A stretch of DNA of 9,013 nt from Actinomycetes bacterium (GCA_023388235.1 JAEWGQ010000276.1:1-9013), one strand, 5' to 3'. Counted from the first letter of the stretch, positions 1 through 6,854 are shown. The notes: a model not told the origin generated them from the sequence alone. Numbers and translations are program-made.

Positions 1-66
1 GGACGCCAGGACGGTGCCGAGGGTGGCCTCCTCGTCCAGGCACGGCACCTGCACGACGACCTTCAT
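1..66 (-). CDS. Family 2 glycosyltransferase, N-terminal fragment (gene runs off the left edge)
   Basis: Only the first 22 codons are in the window. They read MKVVVQVPCLDEEATL followed by GTVLAS. The hydrophobic first strand running into V-P-C-L-D-E-E-A-T-L is the typical opening of GT-A fold family 2 glycosyltransferases, which usually have N-E-E at this point; here Asn is replaced by Asp. Such enzymes move a sugar from a nucleotide-sugar donor to a lipid or glycan acceptor at the inner face of the membrane. The ATG at 66 is chosen because it directly precedes the first beta strand. A purine-rich stretch (GAGCAGGG) lies just upstream, although the better-looking GGGAGGG is about 14 nt away. 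It is divergent from the GDP-mannose dehydratase pair, which fits a polysaccharide cluster. The family is fairly sure from the motif, but acceptor and donor cannot be judged from 22 residues. Confidence 0.72.
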   Translation of the reverse strand, partial: MKVVVQVPCLDEEATLGTVLAS

Positions 67-95
67 GCCCTGCTCACACGCCCTCCCGCCACCGC

Positions 96-109
96 GCACC
101 GGCCGGTGC
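96..109. promoter_or_regulatory. Perfect 14-bp palindrome, possible operator
   Basis: GCACCGGCCGGTGC reads the same on both strands. It lies in the divergent region between the glycosyltransferase and the first dehydratase, where the -35 element of a rightward promoter using the -10 at 121-126 would fall. It would also sit just after the start site of the leftward promoter. That placement suits a dimeric repressor site, but GC-rich DNA makes such palindromes fairly often, so this is only a candidate. Confidence 0.3.
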
Positions 110-120
110 CGGGTCGTCGG

Positions 121-127
121 TAGCCTA
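121..127. promoter_or_regulatory. Candidate overlapping divergent -10 elements
   Basis: The heptamer TAGCCTA contains TAGCCT on the plus strand and TAGGCT on the minus strand. Both match the actinobacterial TANNNT -10 pattern. It lies about 60 bases before the ATG of the first dehydratase and about 55 bases before the ATG of the divergent glycosyltransferase, so one site could serve both genes. No convincing -35 hexamer is visible on either side, which is usual for high-GC promoters. Assigned by sequence pattern only. Confidence 0.35.
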
Positions 128-141
128 GCGATCGGGCCCGC

Positions 142-158
142 GCGCAGCGCCGCTGCGC
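142..158. promoter_or_regulatory. 8+8 inverted repeat in the leader of the first dehydratase
   Basis: GCGCAGCG and CGCTGCGC are exact inverted copies separated by a single C. If transcription starts near 133, this lies in the 5' untranslated region of the dehydratase mRNA. There it could act as a protein-binding site or form an RNA hairpin (7-bp stem, 3-nt loop). It ends 20 bases before the GGAGA ribosome binding site at 178-182, so it would not mask it directly. Confidence 0.28.
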
Positions 159-186
159 AGCCCCGCACGACGGAACCGGAGACCAC

Positions 187-1170
187 ATGGCACGCGCACT
201 CATCACCGGCATCACCGGCCAGGACGGCCTGTACCTCGCCGAGCTGCTGCTCGGCAAGGGGTACGAGGTGTACGGGCTGGTGCGCGGGCAGAACAACCCG
301 AAGGTCGCCCTGGTGCGGGACGCGGTGCCCGACGTGCACGTCCTGACCGGGGACCTCACGGACATGTCCAGCCTCATGGCCGCGCTGGCCGTCGCCCAGC
401 CGGACGAGGTCTACAACCTCGGGGCGATCTCGTACGTCGCCTACTCGTGGCAGAACGCCCGCATCACCACGGACGTGACCGCGGCCGGCGTGCTGAACGT
501 GCTCGAGGCGGTGCGCCTGCACGCGGGCGACGACCCGGGCCGCGTGCGGTTCTACCAGGCCTCGTCGTCGGAGATGTTCGGCAAGGTGCAGGAGGTCCCG
601 CAGCGCGAGACGACGCTGCTGTGGCCCCGGTCGCCGTACGGCGTGGCCAAGGTCTTCGGGCACTACATGACGATCAACTACCGCGAGTCGTACGGGATGC
701 ACGCGTCGTCCGGCATCCTGTTCAACCACGAGTCGCCGCGCCGCGGGCCGGAGTTCGTGACCCGCAAGGTCTCGCAGGCCGTCGCCCGGATCGCCCTGGG
801 CCTGCAGGACGAGCTGGTGCTCGGCAACCTCGACGCGCGCCGCGACTGGGGCTTCGCGGGCGACTACGTCGACGCCATGTGGCGGATGCTGCAGCAGGAC
901 GAGCCCGACGACTACGTGGTCGCCACCGGCGCGACGCACTCCATCCGGGAGCTGCTCGACGCCGCGTTCGGCCACGTCGGCATCGACGACTGGTCGCACC
1001 TGGTGCGCACCGACCCGCGCTTCGTCCGCCCGGCCGAGGTGGACCTGCTCGTGGGCGACGCGTCCAAGGCGCGCGAGCGCCTCGGGTGGCAGCCGACCGT
1101 CGACTTCCCCGGCCTGGTCGCGATGATGGTCGAGCACGACCTGGCCGAGCAGCGCAGGCTGGCCGCGTGA
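187..1170 (+). CDS. gmd: GDP-mannose 4,6-dehydratase
   Basis: This extended short-chain dehydrogenase of 327 residues should convert GDP-D-mannose to GDP-4-keto-6-deoxy-D-mannose in the cytoplasm, using bound NADP. The N-terminal Rossmann motif is TGITGQDG (residues 7-14). The active-site set is Ser127 (Thr in the E. coli enzyme), Glu129, Tyr151 and Lys155, with the family's 22-residue Glu-to-Tyr spacing. The GMD signatures [22 protein letters not shown] and a C-terminal RLGW follow. It is shorter than the ~370-residue E. coli enzyme. The loop after residue 33 that carries the RR pair is much reduced, and an internal segment before the RPAEVDLL motif is missing. The ATG at 187 has GGAGA at 178-182. 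A second dehydratase overlaps its end by 4 nt. The product may be reduced to GDP-D-rhamnose or epimerised to GDP-L-fucose by an enzyme not identified here. Confidence 0.93.
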   Translation: MARALITGITGQDGLYLAELLLGKGYEVYGLVRGQNNPKVALVRDAVPDVHVLTGDLTDMSSLMAALAVAQPDEVYNLGAISYVAYSWQNARITTDVTAAGVLNVLEAVRLHAGDDPGRVRFYQASSSEMFGKVQEVPQRETTLLWPRSPYGVAKVFGHYMTINYRESYGMHASSGILFNHESPRRGPEFVTRKVSQAVARIALGLQDELVLGNLDARRDWGFAGDYVDAMWRMLQQDEPDDYVVATGATHSIRELLDAAFGHVGIDDWSHLVRTDPRFVRPAEVDLLVGDASKARERLGWQPTVDFPGLVAMMVEHDLAEQRRLAA

Positions 1171-2114
1171 CCGTCGCGCTCGTCACCGGGGCCACCGGCC
1201 AGGACGGCTCGTACCTGGTCGAGCGGCTGCTCGCCGAGGGTGCCGAGGTGCACGGCGTGGTGCGCCCCGGGGACGCGTTCGCGGCGGCCGGGTGGACCGC
1301 GCACGAGGTCGACCTGCGCGACCGGGCGGGCCTGCGCCGGCTCGTGGCCGCGCTCGGACCGGACGAGCTCTACAACCTCGGCGGACTGAGCTCGGTGGCG
1401 GCGTCCTGGGCGGAGCCCGAGGCGGCGGCGGAGCTGTCCGGCCTCGCGCCGCTGGCGCTGTTCGACGCGGCGCTGGCCGTCCAGGACGCCTCGGGCCGGG
1501 CGGTGCGGGTCGTGCAGGCGTCGTCGGCGGAGATCTTCGGCCACCCGGACCGCGTGCCGCAGGACGAGACCACGCCGGTGGCGCCGCGGAACCCGTACGG
1601 CGCCGCGAAGGCCCTCGCGCACCACCTGGCCGCCGTCTACCGCGAGCGCGGCCTGCACGTGGCCTCGTGCGTGCTGTTCAACCACGAGTCGCCCCGCCGG
1701 CCGGAGACGTTCGTGACGCGCAAGATCACGCGCGGCGCCGCGCGCATCGCGCTCGGGCTGGAGGACCGCCTGGTGCTCGGGAACCTCGCCGCCCGCCGCG
1801 ACTGGGGCTGGGCCCCCGACTACGTCGACGCGATGGTGCGCGCCGCACGGCACCGGGAGGCGGCCGACTGGGTGGTGGCGACCGGCCGCGCGCACAGCGT
1901 CGAGGACTTCGTCCGCGCGGCGTTCGCGCACGCGGGCGTGGACGACTGGCAGCGGCACGTCGTGGTCGACCCGGGCCTGCTGCGCCCGGGCGACGCCCCC
2001 GAGCTGGTCGGGGACCCCGGGCGGGCCGAGCGGGAGCTCGGGTGGGTCCGCACCCACGACCTCGACGCCGTGGTGGGCGCCATGGTCGCGCACGACCTCG
2101 CCGCGCCGGCCTGA
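1167..2114 (+). CDS. Second, divergent GDP-mannose 4,6-dehydratase paralogue
   Basis: The 315-residue protein starts at a GTG whose GTGA overlaps the stop of the preceding gene, so translation is probably coupled; no strong ribosome binding site precedes it. The open frame extends much further upstream, but only from this GTG does the Rossmann motif TGATGQDG fall at residues 7-14, as in its neighbour. Catalytic-type residues are kept: Ser120, Glu122, Tyr144 and Lys148. The signatures [30 protein letters not shown] and ELGW are also present. It differs from the first copy in an almost absent loop after residue 33, SSAE instead of SSSE around the catalytic Glu, and an Ala-rich helix at 82-105. 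It may be a second dehydratase, a partner subunit of a heteromer, or a paralogue that has shifted to act on the 4-keto product. The family is sure; the exact reaction is not. Confidence 0.85.
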   Translation: MTVALVTGATGQDGSYLVERLLAEGAEVHGVVRPGDAFAAAGWTAHEVDLRDRAGLRRLVAALGPDELYNLGGLSSVAASWAEPEAAAELSGLAPLALFDAALAVQDASGRAVRVVQASSAEIFGHPDRVPQDETTPVAPRNPYGAAKALAHHLAAVYRERGLHVASCVLFNHESPRRPETFVTRKITRGAARIALGLEDRLVLGNLAARRDWGWAPDYVDAMVRAARHREAADWVVATGRAHSVEDFVRAAFAHAGVDDWQRHVVVDPGLLRPGDAPELVGDPGRAERELGWVRTHDLDAVVGAMVAHDLAAPA

Positions 2115-2124
2115 GGCCGCGGCG
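2104..2124. terminator. Short bulged hairpin between convergent genes
   Basis: CGCCGGCC (2104-2111) can pair with GGCC and GGCG (2115-2118, 2121-2124), leaving a 2-nt bulge and a 3-nt loop that is the TGA stop of the second dehydratase. Only 10 nt separate this stop from the manA stop on the other strand. The hairpin could slow transcription from both sides. It has no U-tract and the stem is short, so it is a weak call. Confidence 0.25.
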
Positions 2125-3327
2125 TCAGGGCACGTCGGCCTGGACGAGCCTGGCGCGCCCCTCGACCTGGATCTTCCCGTCGGCGGCGGGGACGAAGGCG
2201 GCCTCGCCCCGGCCCAGCTCGAGCGTCCCGCCCCCGGCGGCGCGCAGGGTCGCCCGGCCGTCGAGGCACAGCACGATCCGCGGTCCCCGCCCCGGCAGGG
2301 GGTGCACGGCCTCGTCGTCCACCCACGTCAGGGACAGCTCGAAGTCGTCCACGGGCGCGTAGTAGACCCGGGTCGCGCCGTGGAACCGCTCCGGGGCCAC
2401 CCGGATCGGCGGGGCGGCGACGTAGTCGACGTTCCGCAGCAGCTCCTCCACGTCGACGTGCTTGGGGGTCAGCCCGGCGCGCAGCACGTTGTCCGACGAG
2501 GCCATGACCTCGATGCCGACCCCGCTCAGGTAGGCGTGCACGCCGCCGGCCGGGACGAACATGGCGTCCCCCGGGTGCAGCGTGACCGGGTTGAGCAGCA
2601 GCGACGTCACGATCCCGGGGTCGCCCGGGTACGCCTCGGCCAGGCGCACGACGGTCCGGTCCGCGCGCGGGGACGGCGAGCCGTCGGCCAGGCGGGCGGC
2701 GCAGGCGTCGACGACCTCCTGCACGGCCGCCGGCGACGGGCGGGTGCCCGGCTGGAGCAGCTGCGTGAACGCCGCCTGGATCCCGCGCGCGTCGGGCTGC
2801 ACCGTGAGCAGGTCGCGGAGCTCCTTCGCCAGCGGCGCGGACAGGTCCTCCAGCAGCTCGGCGGCGCGGCGCGGTGCCCGGAAGCCGCAGACGGCCTCGA
2901 ACCGCGTGAGGGCGTAGACCAGCTCGGGCTTGTGGTTCCGGTCGCGGTACGAGCGGTGCGGCGCGTCCACCGGGACGCCGGCCGCCTCCTCGCGGTCGAA
3001 CCCGGCCCGCGCGGCCTCCAGGTGCGGGTGCACCTGGAGCGAGAGCGGCCGGTCCGCCGCGATCACCTTGAGCAGGTACGGCAGGGCGGGCCCGAACCGG
3101 GCGACGACGTCAGCGCCCAGAGCACCCGCGGGGTCCTGCGCGATCGCCTCGGCGAGCGTGGCCGGGTCGTCCGGCGCGGTGCCGTGCACCGGGGACGGGC
3201 CGGCGTGGTGCGCCCCGAACCAGGCCTCGGCGACCGGCTCGCCGGTCGCCGCGGTGCCGAGGAGCGTCGGGATCGCCGACGGCGACCCCCACGCGTAGTG
3301 CAGCTCGGCGCTCGAGATCCGGATCAT
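2125..3327 (-). CDS. manA: Mannose-6-phosphate isomerase, type I (zinc-dependent)
   Basis: This 400-residue cytoplasmic enzyme interconverts fructose-6-phosphate and mannose-6-phosphate, feeding GDP-mannose synthesis for the dehydratases next door. The zinc ligands of type I isomerases are all visible: Gln98 and His100 in SLQVHP, Glu135 in DRNHKPE, and His264 in PAGGVHAYLSG. Arg283 lies in SSDNVLRAGLTPKHVD, the family's C-terminal signature, and AWFGAHHAGPS near residue 35 is also typical. The ATG at 3327 is chosen because it begins MIRISSAELHYAWGS, the usual N-terminus, and has GGAGGGGAG a few bases upstream. A further 31 in-frame codons from an ATG at 3420 look like untranslated leader. It is divergent from rmlA and convergent with the dehydratase pair, so it is a separate transcription unit. 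The length is normal for the family. Confidence 0.95.
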   Translation of the reverse strand: MIRISSAELHYAWGSPSAIPTLLGTAATGEPVAEAWFGAHHAGPSPVHGTAPDDPATLAEAIAQDPAGALGADVVARFGPALPYLLKVIAADRPLSLQVHPHLEAARAGFDREEAAGVPVDAPHRSYRDRNHKPELVYALTRFEAVCGFRAPRRAAELLEDLSAPLAKELRDLLTVQPDARGIQAAFTQLLQPGTRPSPAAVQEVVDACAARLADGSPSPRADRTVVRLAEAYPGDPGIVTSLLLNPVTLHPGDAMFVPAGGVHAYLSGVGIEVMASSDNVLRAGLTPKHVDVEELLRNVDYVAAPPIRVAPERFHGATRVYYAPVDDFELSLTWVDDEAVHPLPGRGPRIVLCLDGRATLRAAGGGTLELGRGEAAFVPAADGKIQVEGRARLVQADVP

Positions 3328-3411
3328 GACGCTCCCCTCCGACGGAACCCGGACACCGTGGCACACCGGGGCGGCGAGGTCCAAGACAGCGACCCACCGG
3401 GAGGACGCGCG

Positions 3412-3429
3412 ATGGGCCACACTGTATGA
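3412..3429 (+). other. Possible 5-codon leader ORF ahead of rmlA
   Basis: A good ribosome binding site, GGGAGGA at 3399-3405, is followed after 6 bases by ATG at 3412. This frame reads M-G-H-T-V and stops at the TGA of 3427-3429. That TGA overlaps an ATG at 3426 which is in frame with rmlA. The arrangement would allow translational coupling into rmlA, which otherwise has no close ribosome binding site. It may be chance, and the same GGGAGGA could simply act at long range. Confidence 0.25.
3421..3426 (-). promoter_or_regulatory. manA: Candidate -10 element for manA
   Basis: Read on the minus strand this is TACAGT, which fits TANNNT. It would start transcription near 3414, giving a leader of roughly 85 bases before the manA ATG. 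It lies against the rmlA start codon, so the rmlA promoter and this one would overlap. No clear -35 is seen, and the call rests on one hexamer. Confidence 0.25.
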
Positions 3430-3431
3430 CC

Positions 3432-4301
3432 ATGCGAGGCATCATCCTGGCCGGCGGGTCCGGCACCCGACTCCACCCGATCACGCTGGGCGTGAGCAAG
3501 CAGCTCGTCCCCGTGTACGACAAGCCGATGATCTACTACCCGCTCTCGACGCTGATGCTGGCGGGGATCCGGGACGTGCTGATCATCACGACGCCCCACG
3601 ACGCCGAGCAGTTCCAGCGCCTGCTGGGCGACGGCTCGCAGTTCGGGGTCTCGATCAGCTACGCCGTGCAGGCCGAGCCGAACGGCCTCGCGCAGGCGTT
3701 CGTGATCGGCGCCGACTTCGTCGGCGACGACTCCGCCGCGCTGGTCCTCGGCGACAACATCTTCTACGGCCCTGGCCTGGGCTCGCGCCTGCAGCGGTTC
3801 GCGGGGATCGACGGCGCCGCCATCTTCGCCTACCGCGTCGCGGACCCGACGGCCTACGGCGTGGTCGAGTTCGACGCCGCGGGCCGCGCCCTCTCGCTGG
3901 AGGAGAAGCCGGCGCAGCCCCGGTCGAGCTACGCCGTCCCCGGCCTGTACTTCTACGACAACGACGTCGTGGCGATCGCGCGCGACCTGCAGCCGTCCGC
4001 CCGTGGCGAGTACGAGATCACCGACGTGAACCGGACGTATCTGGAGCAGGGGCGCCTGCAGGTCGAGGTCCTCCCCCGCGGCACAGCCTGGCTGGACACC
4101 GGCACGTTCGACTCGCTGCTCGAGGCCAGCGACTACGTCCGCACGATCGAGCACCGGCAGGGGCTCAAGGTCGGCTCCCCGGAGGAGGTCGCCTGGCAAC
4201 GCGGGTTCCTGACGGACGACGAGCTGCGCGACCGCGCCGAACGGCTGGTGAAGTCCGGCTACGGCTCCTACCTGCTGGGCCTGCTCGACGCCGAGCGCTG
4301 A
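3432..4301 (+). CDS. rmlA: Glucose-1-phosphate thymidylyltransferase
   Basis: This 289-residue enzyme joins glucose-1-phosphate to dTTP, giving dTDP-glucose, the first step towards dTDP-L-rhamnose and other dTDP-deoxysugars. Visible signatures are the nucleotide-binding GGSGTRL (8-14), [17 protein letters not shown] (22-38), [10 protein letters not shown] (80-89), the metal-binding LGDNIFYG with Asp108, EEKP (157-160), GEYEITDVN (192-200) and WLDTGT with Asp222. The length matches RmlA/RfbA enzymes. The ATG at 3432 gives the family's usual N-terminus M-R-G-I-I-L-A-G-G. An ATG at 3426 would add two residues and overlaps the stop of a possible 5-codon leader. No rmlB, rmlC or rmlD lies in the window, so the rest of the pathway must be elsewhere. 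Some homologues feed other dTDP sugars, so L-rhamnose is the likely but unproven end product. Confidence 0.95.
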   Translation: MRGIILAGGSGTRLHPITLGVSKQLVPVYDKPMIYYPLSTLMLAGIRDVLIITTPHDAEQFQRLLGDGSQFGVSISYAVQAEPNGLAQAFVIGADFVGDDSAALVLGDNIFYGPGLGSRLQRFAGIDGAAIFAYRVADPTAYGVVEFDAAGRALSLEEKPAQPRSSYAVPGLYFYDNDVVAIARDLQPSARGEYEITDVNRTYLEQGRLQVEVLPRGTAWLDTGTFDSLLEASDYVRTIEHRQGLKVGSPEEVAWQRGFLTDDELRDRAERLVKSGYGSYLLGLLDAER

Positions 4302-4310
4302 CCGCCGCCC

Positions 4311-4344
4311 GTCCGGCCCGCCGCCCTCACGCGGCGGGCCGGAC
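4311..4344. terminator. Strong bidirectional hairpin between rmlA and the ThuA/lectin gene
   Basis: GTCCGGCCCGCCGC (4311-4324) and its exact inverted copy (4331-4344) form a perfect 14-bp, nearly all G-C stem with the 6-nt loop CCTCAC. It begins 9 bases after the rmlA stop. No U-tract follows on either strand, as is common in high-GC actinomycetes. The right arm encodes the last five codons of the convergent gene, and that gene's stop lies in the loop, so for that gene the hairpin forms at the very end of the coding region. One structure probably serves both transcripts. Confidence 0.75.
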
Positions 4345-6843
4345 CTGCGCCCGGTCCCACCGTTGGTTGACACCGGCGTGGCAGGACCAGAGCTGGAGCC
4401 CCGCCGCGCGCTGCGCGTCCGGGCCGGCGACGTCGAGGCAGCGGCCGGACTGGGGGTTGCGGAGCGTGCCGTCCGGACCCGGCAGCCAGCGCTGCGCTCC
4501 CGAGCCGTTGCACCCCCAGAGCTGGACGACGGACCCGTCAGCGACCTGACCGCCGCGGACGTCCAGGCAGCGGCCCGACGCCGGATTGACCACGCTCCCG
4601 TCGGGGCCCGCCACCCACCGCTGCGCCGCGGTGCCGTTGCACGTCCAGGTCTGCAGCGCGGTGCCGTCGGCGCCGGCGCCGCCCGGCACGTCCAGGCACC
4701 GGGACGACTGCGCGTTCACGGCCGGCGCACCGGCACCCTCGGGCCACGCCTGCGCAGGGCTGCCGTTGCAGGTCCAGAGCTGGACCGGGGTGCCGTCCGC
4801 CGCGGTCCCGCCGCGCACGTCGACGCACCGCCCGGACTGCGGGTTCACGTGCGTGTGCGCGCCCGTCGCGACCCACTGCTGCGCCGCGCTGCCGTTGCAC
4901 CGCCACAGCTGCAGGCGCGTCCCGTCCGCGGTGCCGCCTCCGCTGACGTCCAGGCACTTGCCCAGCGCGGTCAGCATCCCGCCCGCGCTCGCCCACGCCT
5001 GCGCGGGCGAGCCGTTGCACGTCCAGAGCTGGACCGCGGCGCCGTCGGCGCTGCTGCCGCCGGCGACGTCGAGGCAGCGCCCCGACAGCCCCGCACGCGG
5101 GGAGGCCGGGCCCGCGCCGGCGTCCAGGAGCACCAGCTCGTCGACGTCCAGCAGGCCGGTGCCCTGGCCGGCGAAGACGAGGACCACGCGGTGCTCCCCG
5201 GCGGGGACGCCCGTCAGCGGGGCGGTGACTTCCTCGAACCGCTCCCAGCCGCCGGTCGGGCCGACGGAGACCCGCCCCAGGAGCGTCCCGCTGTGGGATC
5301 CGAGCCGGACCTCGACGGTGCCGCCCGGCCCGCCCGACACGACGCGGGCGCGCACGGCGGTGACGCCGGTGAGCCGGACGCCGTCGAACGCGGCCCAGTC
5401 GCCCGGGTCGGCCTCGCCCAGGGTCCAGCCGCCGCGCCCGGTCGCCTTGGGGTAGGGCCGGACACCGGAGAGCTCCGTCGCCTGCTCGGCCTGGACGGTG
5501 ACGCCGGTGCCGCCGTCCCGGACGCGGAGTCCGCGGATCTCGACGCCCGGTCCGGTGTCGACCAGCCCCACCCGGCCGGCGACGGCCCGGGCGTCCTCGC
5601 CGACGTCGAGATCGGTCACCACGACGCCGTCGACCACCACCTGCATCCGGGTGCCGTCGACCCGCACCTCCGAGGTGCTCCAGGTGCCGGGGTCGCCGCC
5701 CGGGGACGGGCCCGTCGGCGCGTGCACCCGCCCGGTCCGCAGGTCCCGCACCTCGCCCGTGTCGAGCGCCACCTCGAGCCCGCTGGTGGCCGGGGCACCG
5801 CGGTCGATCCCCCACCGCAGGGCGGGGGCGGCGGCGCCGTCGGACCGCCAGCCGACCTTCACCGATCCGGAGCCGACGACGCGGTCAGCCACGAGGAGGA
5901 CGCCCGGCCCCCCGCGGCTCGCGAGGGTCCCGTCCGTCGTGGTGAAGCCCCCGGACCCGGCCTGCCGCCACCCGTCCGGCCAGCCGTCCGTCAGCCGGTC
6001 GTACCCCTGCTCGGGGGCGCAGTCGGCGGGCACGGCACCGGTCGCGTACCGGATCCCGCCGAGCAGGTGGCGGCGGACGGCGGGGTCGGCGAAGCTCTCC
6101 GCCGTGTGGCCGAGCCCGGTGTAGAATGACCGGCCGGCGTCCACCGGCTGGCACCAGGCGATCGGGTGGTCGGCTCCCATCGCGCCGCCGGAGAAGCTGC
6201 CGTCGTCGAGCCGCAGCAGCACGTGCACGCCGGGTCGCGGGTTCGTGCGGAACGAGTACCACTCGTCCGTGCGCCGCCACTCGGAGCCGAGGTCCGCCGT
6301 GGCCGGGTGGACCCGGTCCTCGACCACCAGGCGCGCGGGCTGGACCGGGGGGTGCGACGCGAACCACGCGCCCACGAGACGACCGTAGAAGGGCCAGCCG
6401 TACTCGGTGTCCGCCGCAGCGTGCACGCCGACGAACCCCCCGCCGCCGCGGACGTACCCCTCGAGGGCCGCCTGCTCCGCCGGCCCGAGGACGTCGCCGG
6501 TGGTGTTGAGGAAGAGCACGGCCCCGACCCGAGCCAGGGTGCCGTCGGTGAACCGCGCGGGGTCCTCGGTGACCGTCACCCCGAACCCCTCGGCCGCCGC
6601 GAGCTCCTGGACCGCACGGACGCCCGCGTCGACCGAGTCGTGCCGGAAGCCGGCGGTCCGCGTGAACACCAGGACGTCCTCGGGACCGGCCGCGGCGACG
6701 GCCGTGGGCGGCGGCGGGGCGGCACCCGCCGGCACCGGCGAACCGCCCAGGGCGGCCCCGAGCGCGAGCACCGCCCCGGCCGCTGCTGCCGCCGCGGCGC
6801 TGCGGCGGGACGGACGGAGCACCCCGGTCCCCATCGACACCAT
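4327..6843 (-). CDS. Secreted ThuA-like / DUF1080-like / CBM6-like protein with two ricin-type lectin domains
   Basis: The 838-residue protein begins with basic RPSRR, an Ala-rich hydrophobic core (about 15-33) and a likely signal peptidase site near residue 42. The SRRS could even be a loose Tat motif. Domains in order: ThuA-like (about 55-268), with GGGGFVGVHAAAD in which His141 stands where class I amidotransferases have their Cys, DEWYSF, and FYTGLGHTAESF; a DUF1080/3-keto-disaccharide hydrolase-like sandwich (about 281-443); a CBM6-like module (about 448-573, PGDWAAF, GGWERF); and six QxW repeats forming two beta-trefoils (584-829). ThuA and DUF1080 families are linked to cleavage of 3-keto-glycosides; the lectin and CBM parts should hold the enzyme on a polysaccharide. 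There is no membrane anchor. The start at 6843 is favoured by a TACCGT six bases upstream (leaderless); ATG 6834 is possible. The exact substrate is unknown. Confidence 0.87.
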   Translation of the reverse strand: MVSMGTGVLRPSRRSAAAAAAAGAVLALGAALGGSPVPAGAAPPPPTAVAAAGPEDVLVFTRTAGFRHDSVDAGVRAVQELAAAEGFGVTVTEDPARFTDGTLARVGAVLFLNTTGDVLGPAEQAALEGYVRGGGGFVGVHAAADTEYGWPFYGRLVGAWFASHPPVQPARLVVEDRVHPATADLGSEWRRTDEWYSFRTNPRPGVHVLLRLDDGSFSGGAMGADHPIAWCQPVDAGRSFYTGLGHTAESFADPAVRRHLLGGIRYATGAVPADCAPEQGYDRLTDGWPDGWRQAGSGGFTTTDGTLASRGGPGVLLVADRVVGSGSVKVGWRSDGAAAPALRWGIDRGAPATSGLEVALDTGEVRDLRTGRVHAPTGPSPGGDPGTWSTSEVRVDGTRMQVVVDGVVVTDLDVGEDARAVAGRVGLVDTGPGVEIRGLRVRDGGTGVTVQAEQATELSGVRPYPKATGRGGWTLGEADPGDWAAFDGVRLTGVTAVRARVVSGGPGGTVEVRLGSHSGTLLGRVSVGPTGGWERFEEVTAPLTGVPAGEHRVVLVFAGQGTGLLDVDELVLLDAGAGPASPRAGLSGRCLDVAGGSSADGAAVQLWTCNGSPAQAWASAGGMLTALGKCLDVSGGGTADGTRLQLWRCNGSAAQQWVATGAHTHVNPQSGRCVDVRGGTAADGTPVQLWTCNGSPAQAWPEGAGAPAVNAQSSRCLDVPGGAGADGTALQTWTCNGTAAQRWVAGPDGSVVNPASGRCLDVRGGQVADGSVVQLWGCNGSGAQRWLPGPDGTLRNPQSGRCLDVAGPDAQRAAGLQLWSCHAGVNQRWDRAQVRPAA
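4357..5094 (-). repeat. Six tandem ~129-bp repeats encoding ricin-type QxW units
   Basis: The six units end at Trp617, 657, 700, 743, 786 and 829 of the secreted protein, with spacings of 40, 43, 43, 43 and 43 residues. Each has the form R/KC-L/V-DV, then ADGT (weaker in unit 6), then LQLW-x-CNG and AQ-x-W. All six keep the Asp after C-L that usually contacts sugar and a pair of Cys. At DNA level the segment around GCCGTTGCA and CAGAGCTGGA recurs nearly unchanged between units. Three units make one beta-trefoil, so two CBM13-type domains are expected. Confidence 0.85.
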
Positions 6844-6848
6844 GAGGC

Positions 6849-6854
6849 ACGGTA
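6849..6854 (-). promoter_or_regulatory. Candidate -10 of the ThuA/lectin gene, leaderless arrangement
   Basis: Read on the minus strand this is TACCGT, matching TANNNT. Its last base is six bases before the A of the ATG at 6843. That spacing places the transcription start at or next to the start codon, a common actinobacterial leaderless pattern, and it explains why no ribosome binding site is seen. The -35 position shows nothing convincing. Confidence 0.42.

Noticed and set aside
447..1166. In-frame extension of the second dehydratase by 240 codons.
   Set aside because: It overlaps the first dehydratase in another frame and is low-complexity Arg/Ala/Gly/Pro. The Rossmann motif begins only after the GTG at 1167.
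1167..2114. Second dehydratase considered as a decaying pseudogene copy.
   Set aside because: The frame is intact, the catalytic residues and family signatures are kept, and it is coupled to the first gene by a precise 4-nt overlap.
3328..3420. Alternative manA start at 3420, adding 31 residues.
   Set aside because: The added residues do not match the isomerase N-terminus, and the strong GGAGGGGAG site points to ATG 3327.
2302..3429. Long plus-strand open frame opposite manA.
   Set aside because: It runs antisense to an unmistakable mannose-6-phosphate isomerase and has the composition of a shadow frame.
4357..5094. Regular ~129-bp DNA repeats considered as a CRISPR-like or non-coding repeat array.
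   Set aside because: The period matches the 43-residue QxW unit and the differences follow codon positions. They are protein repeats.
4363..6129. Long plus-strand open frame of 588 codons.
   Set aside because: It is a shadow of the secreted protein gene on the other strand: repetitive Arg/Pro/Ala-rich, no recognisable domain, no ribosome binding site.
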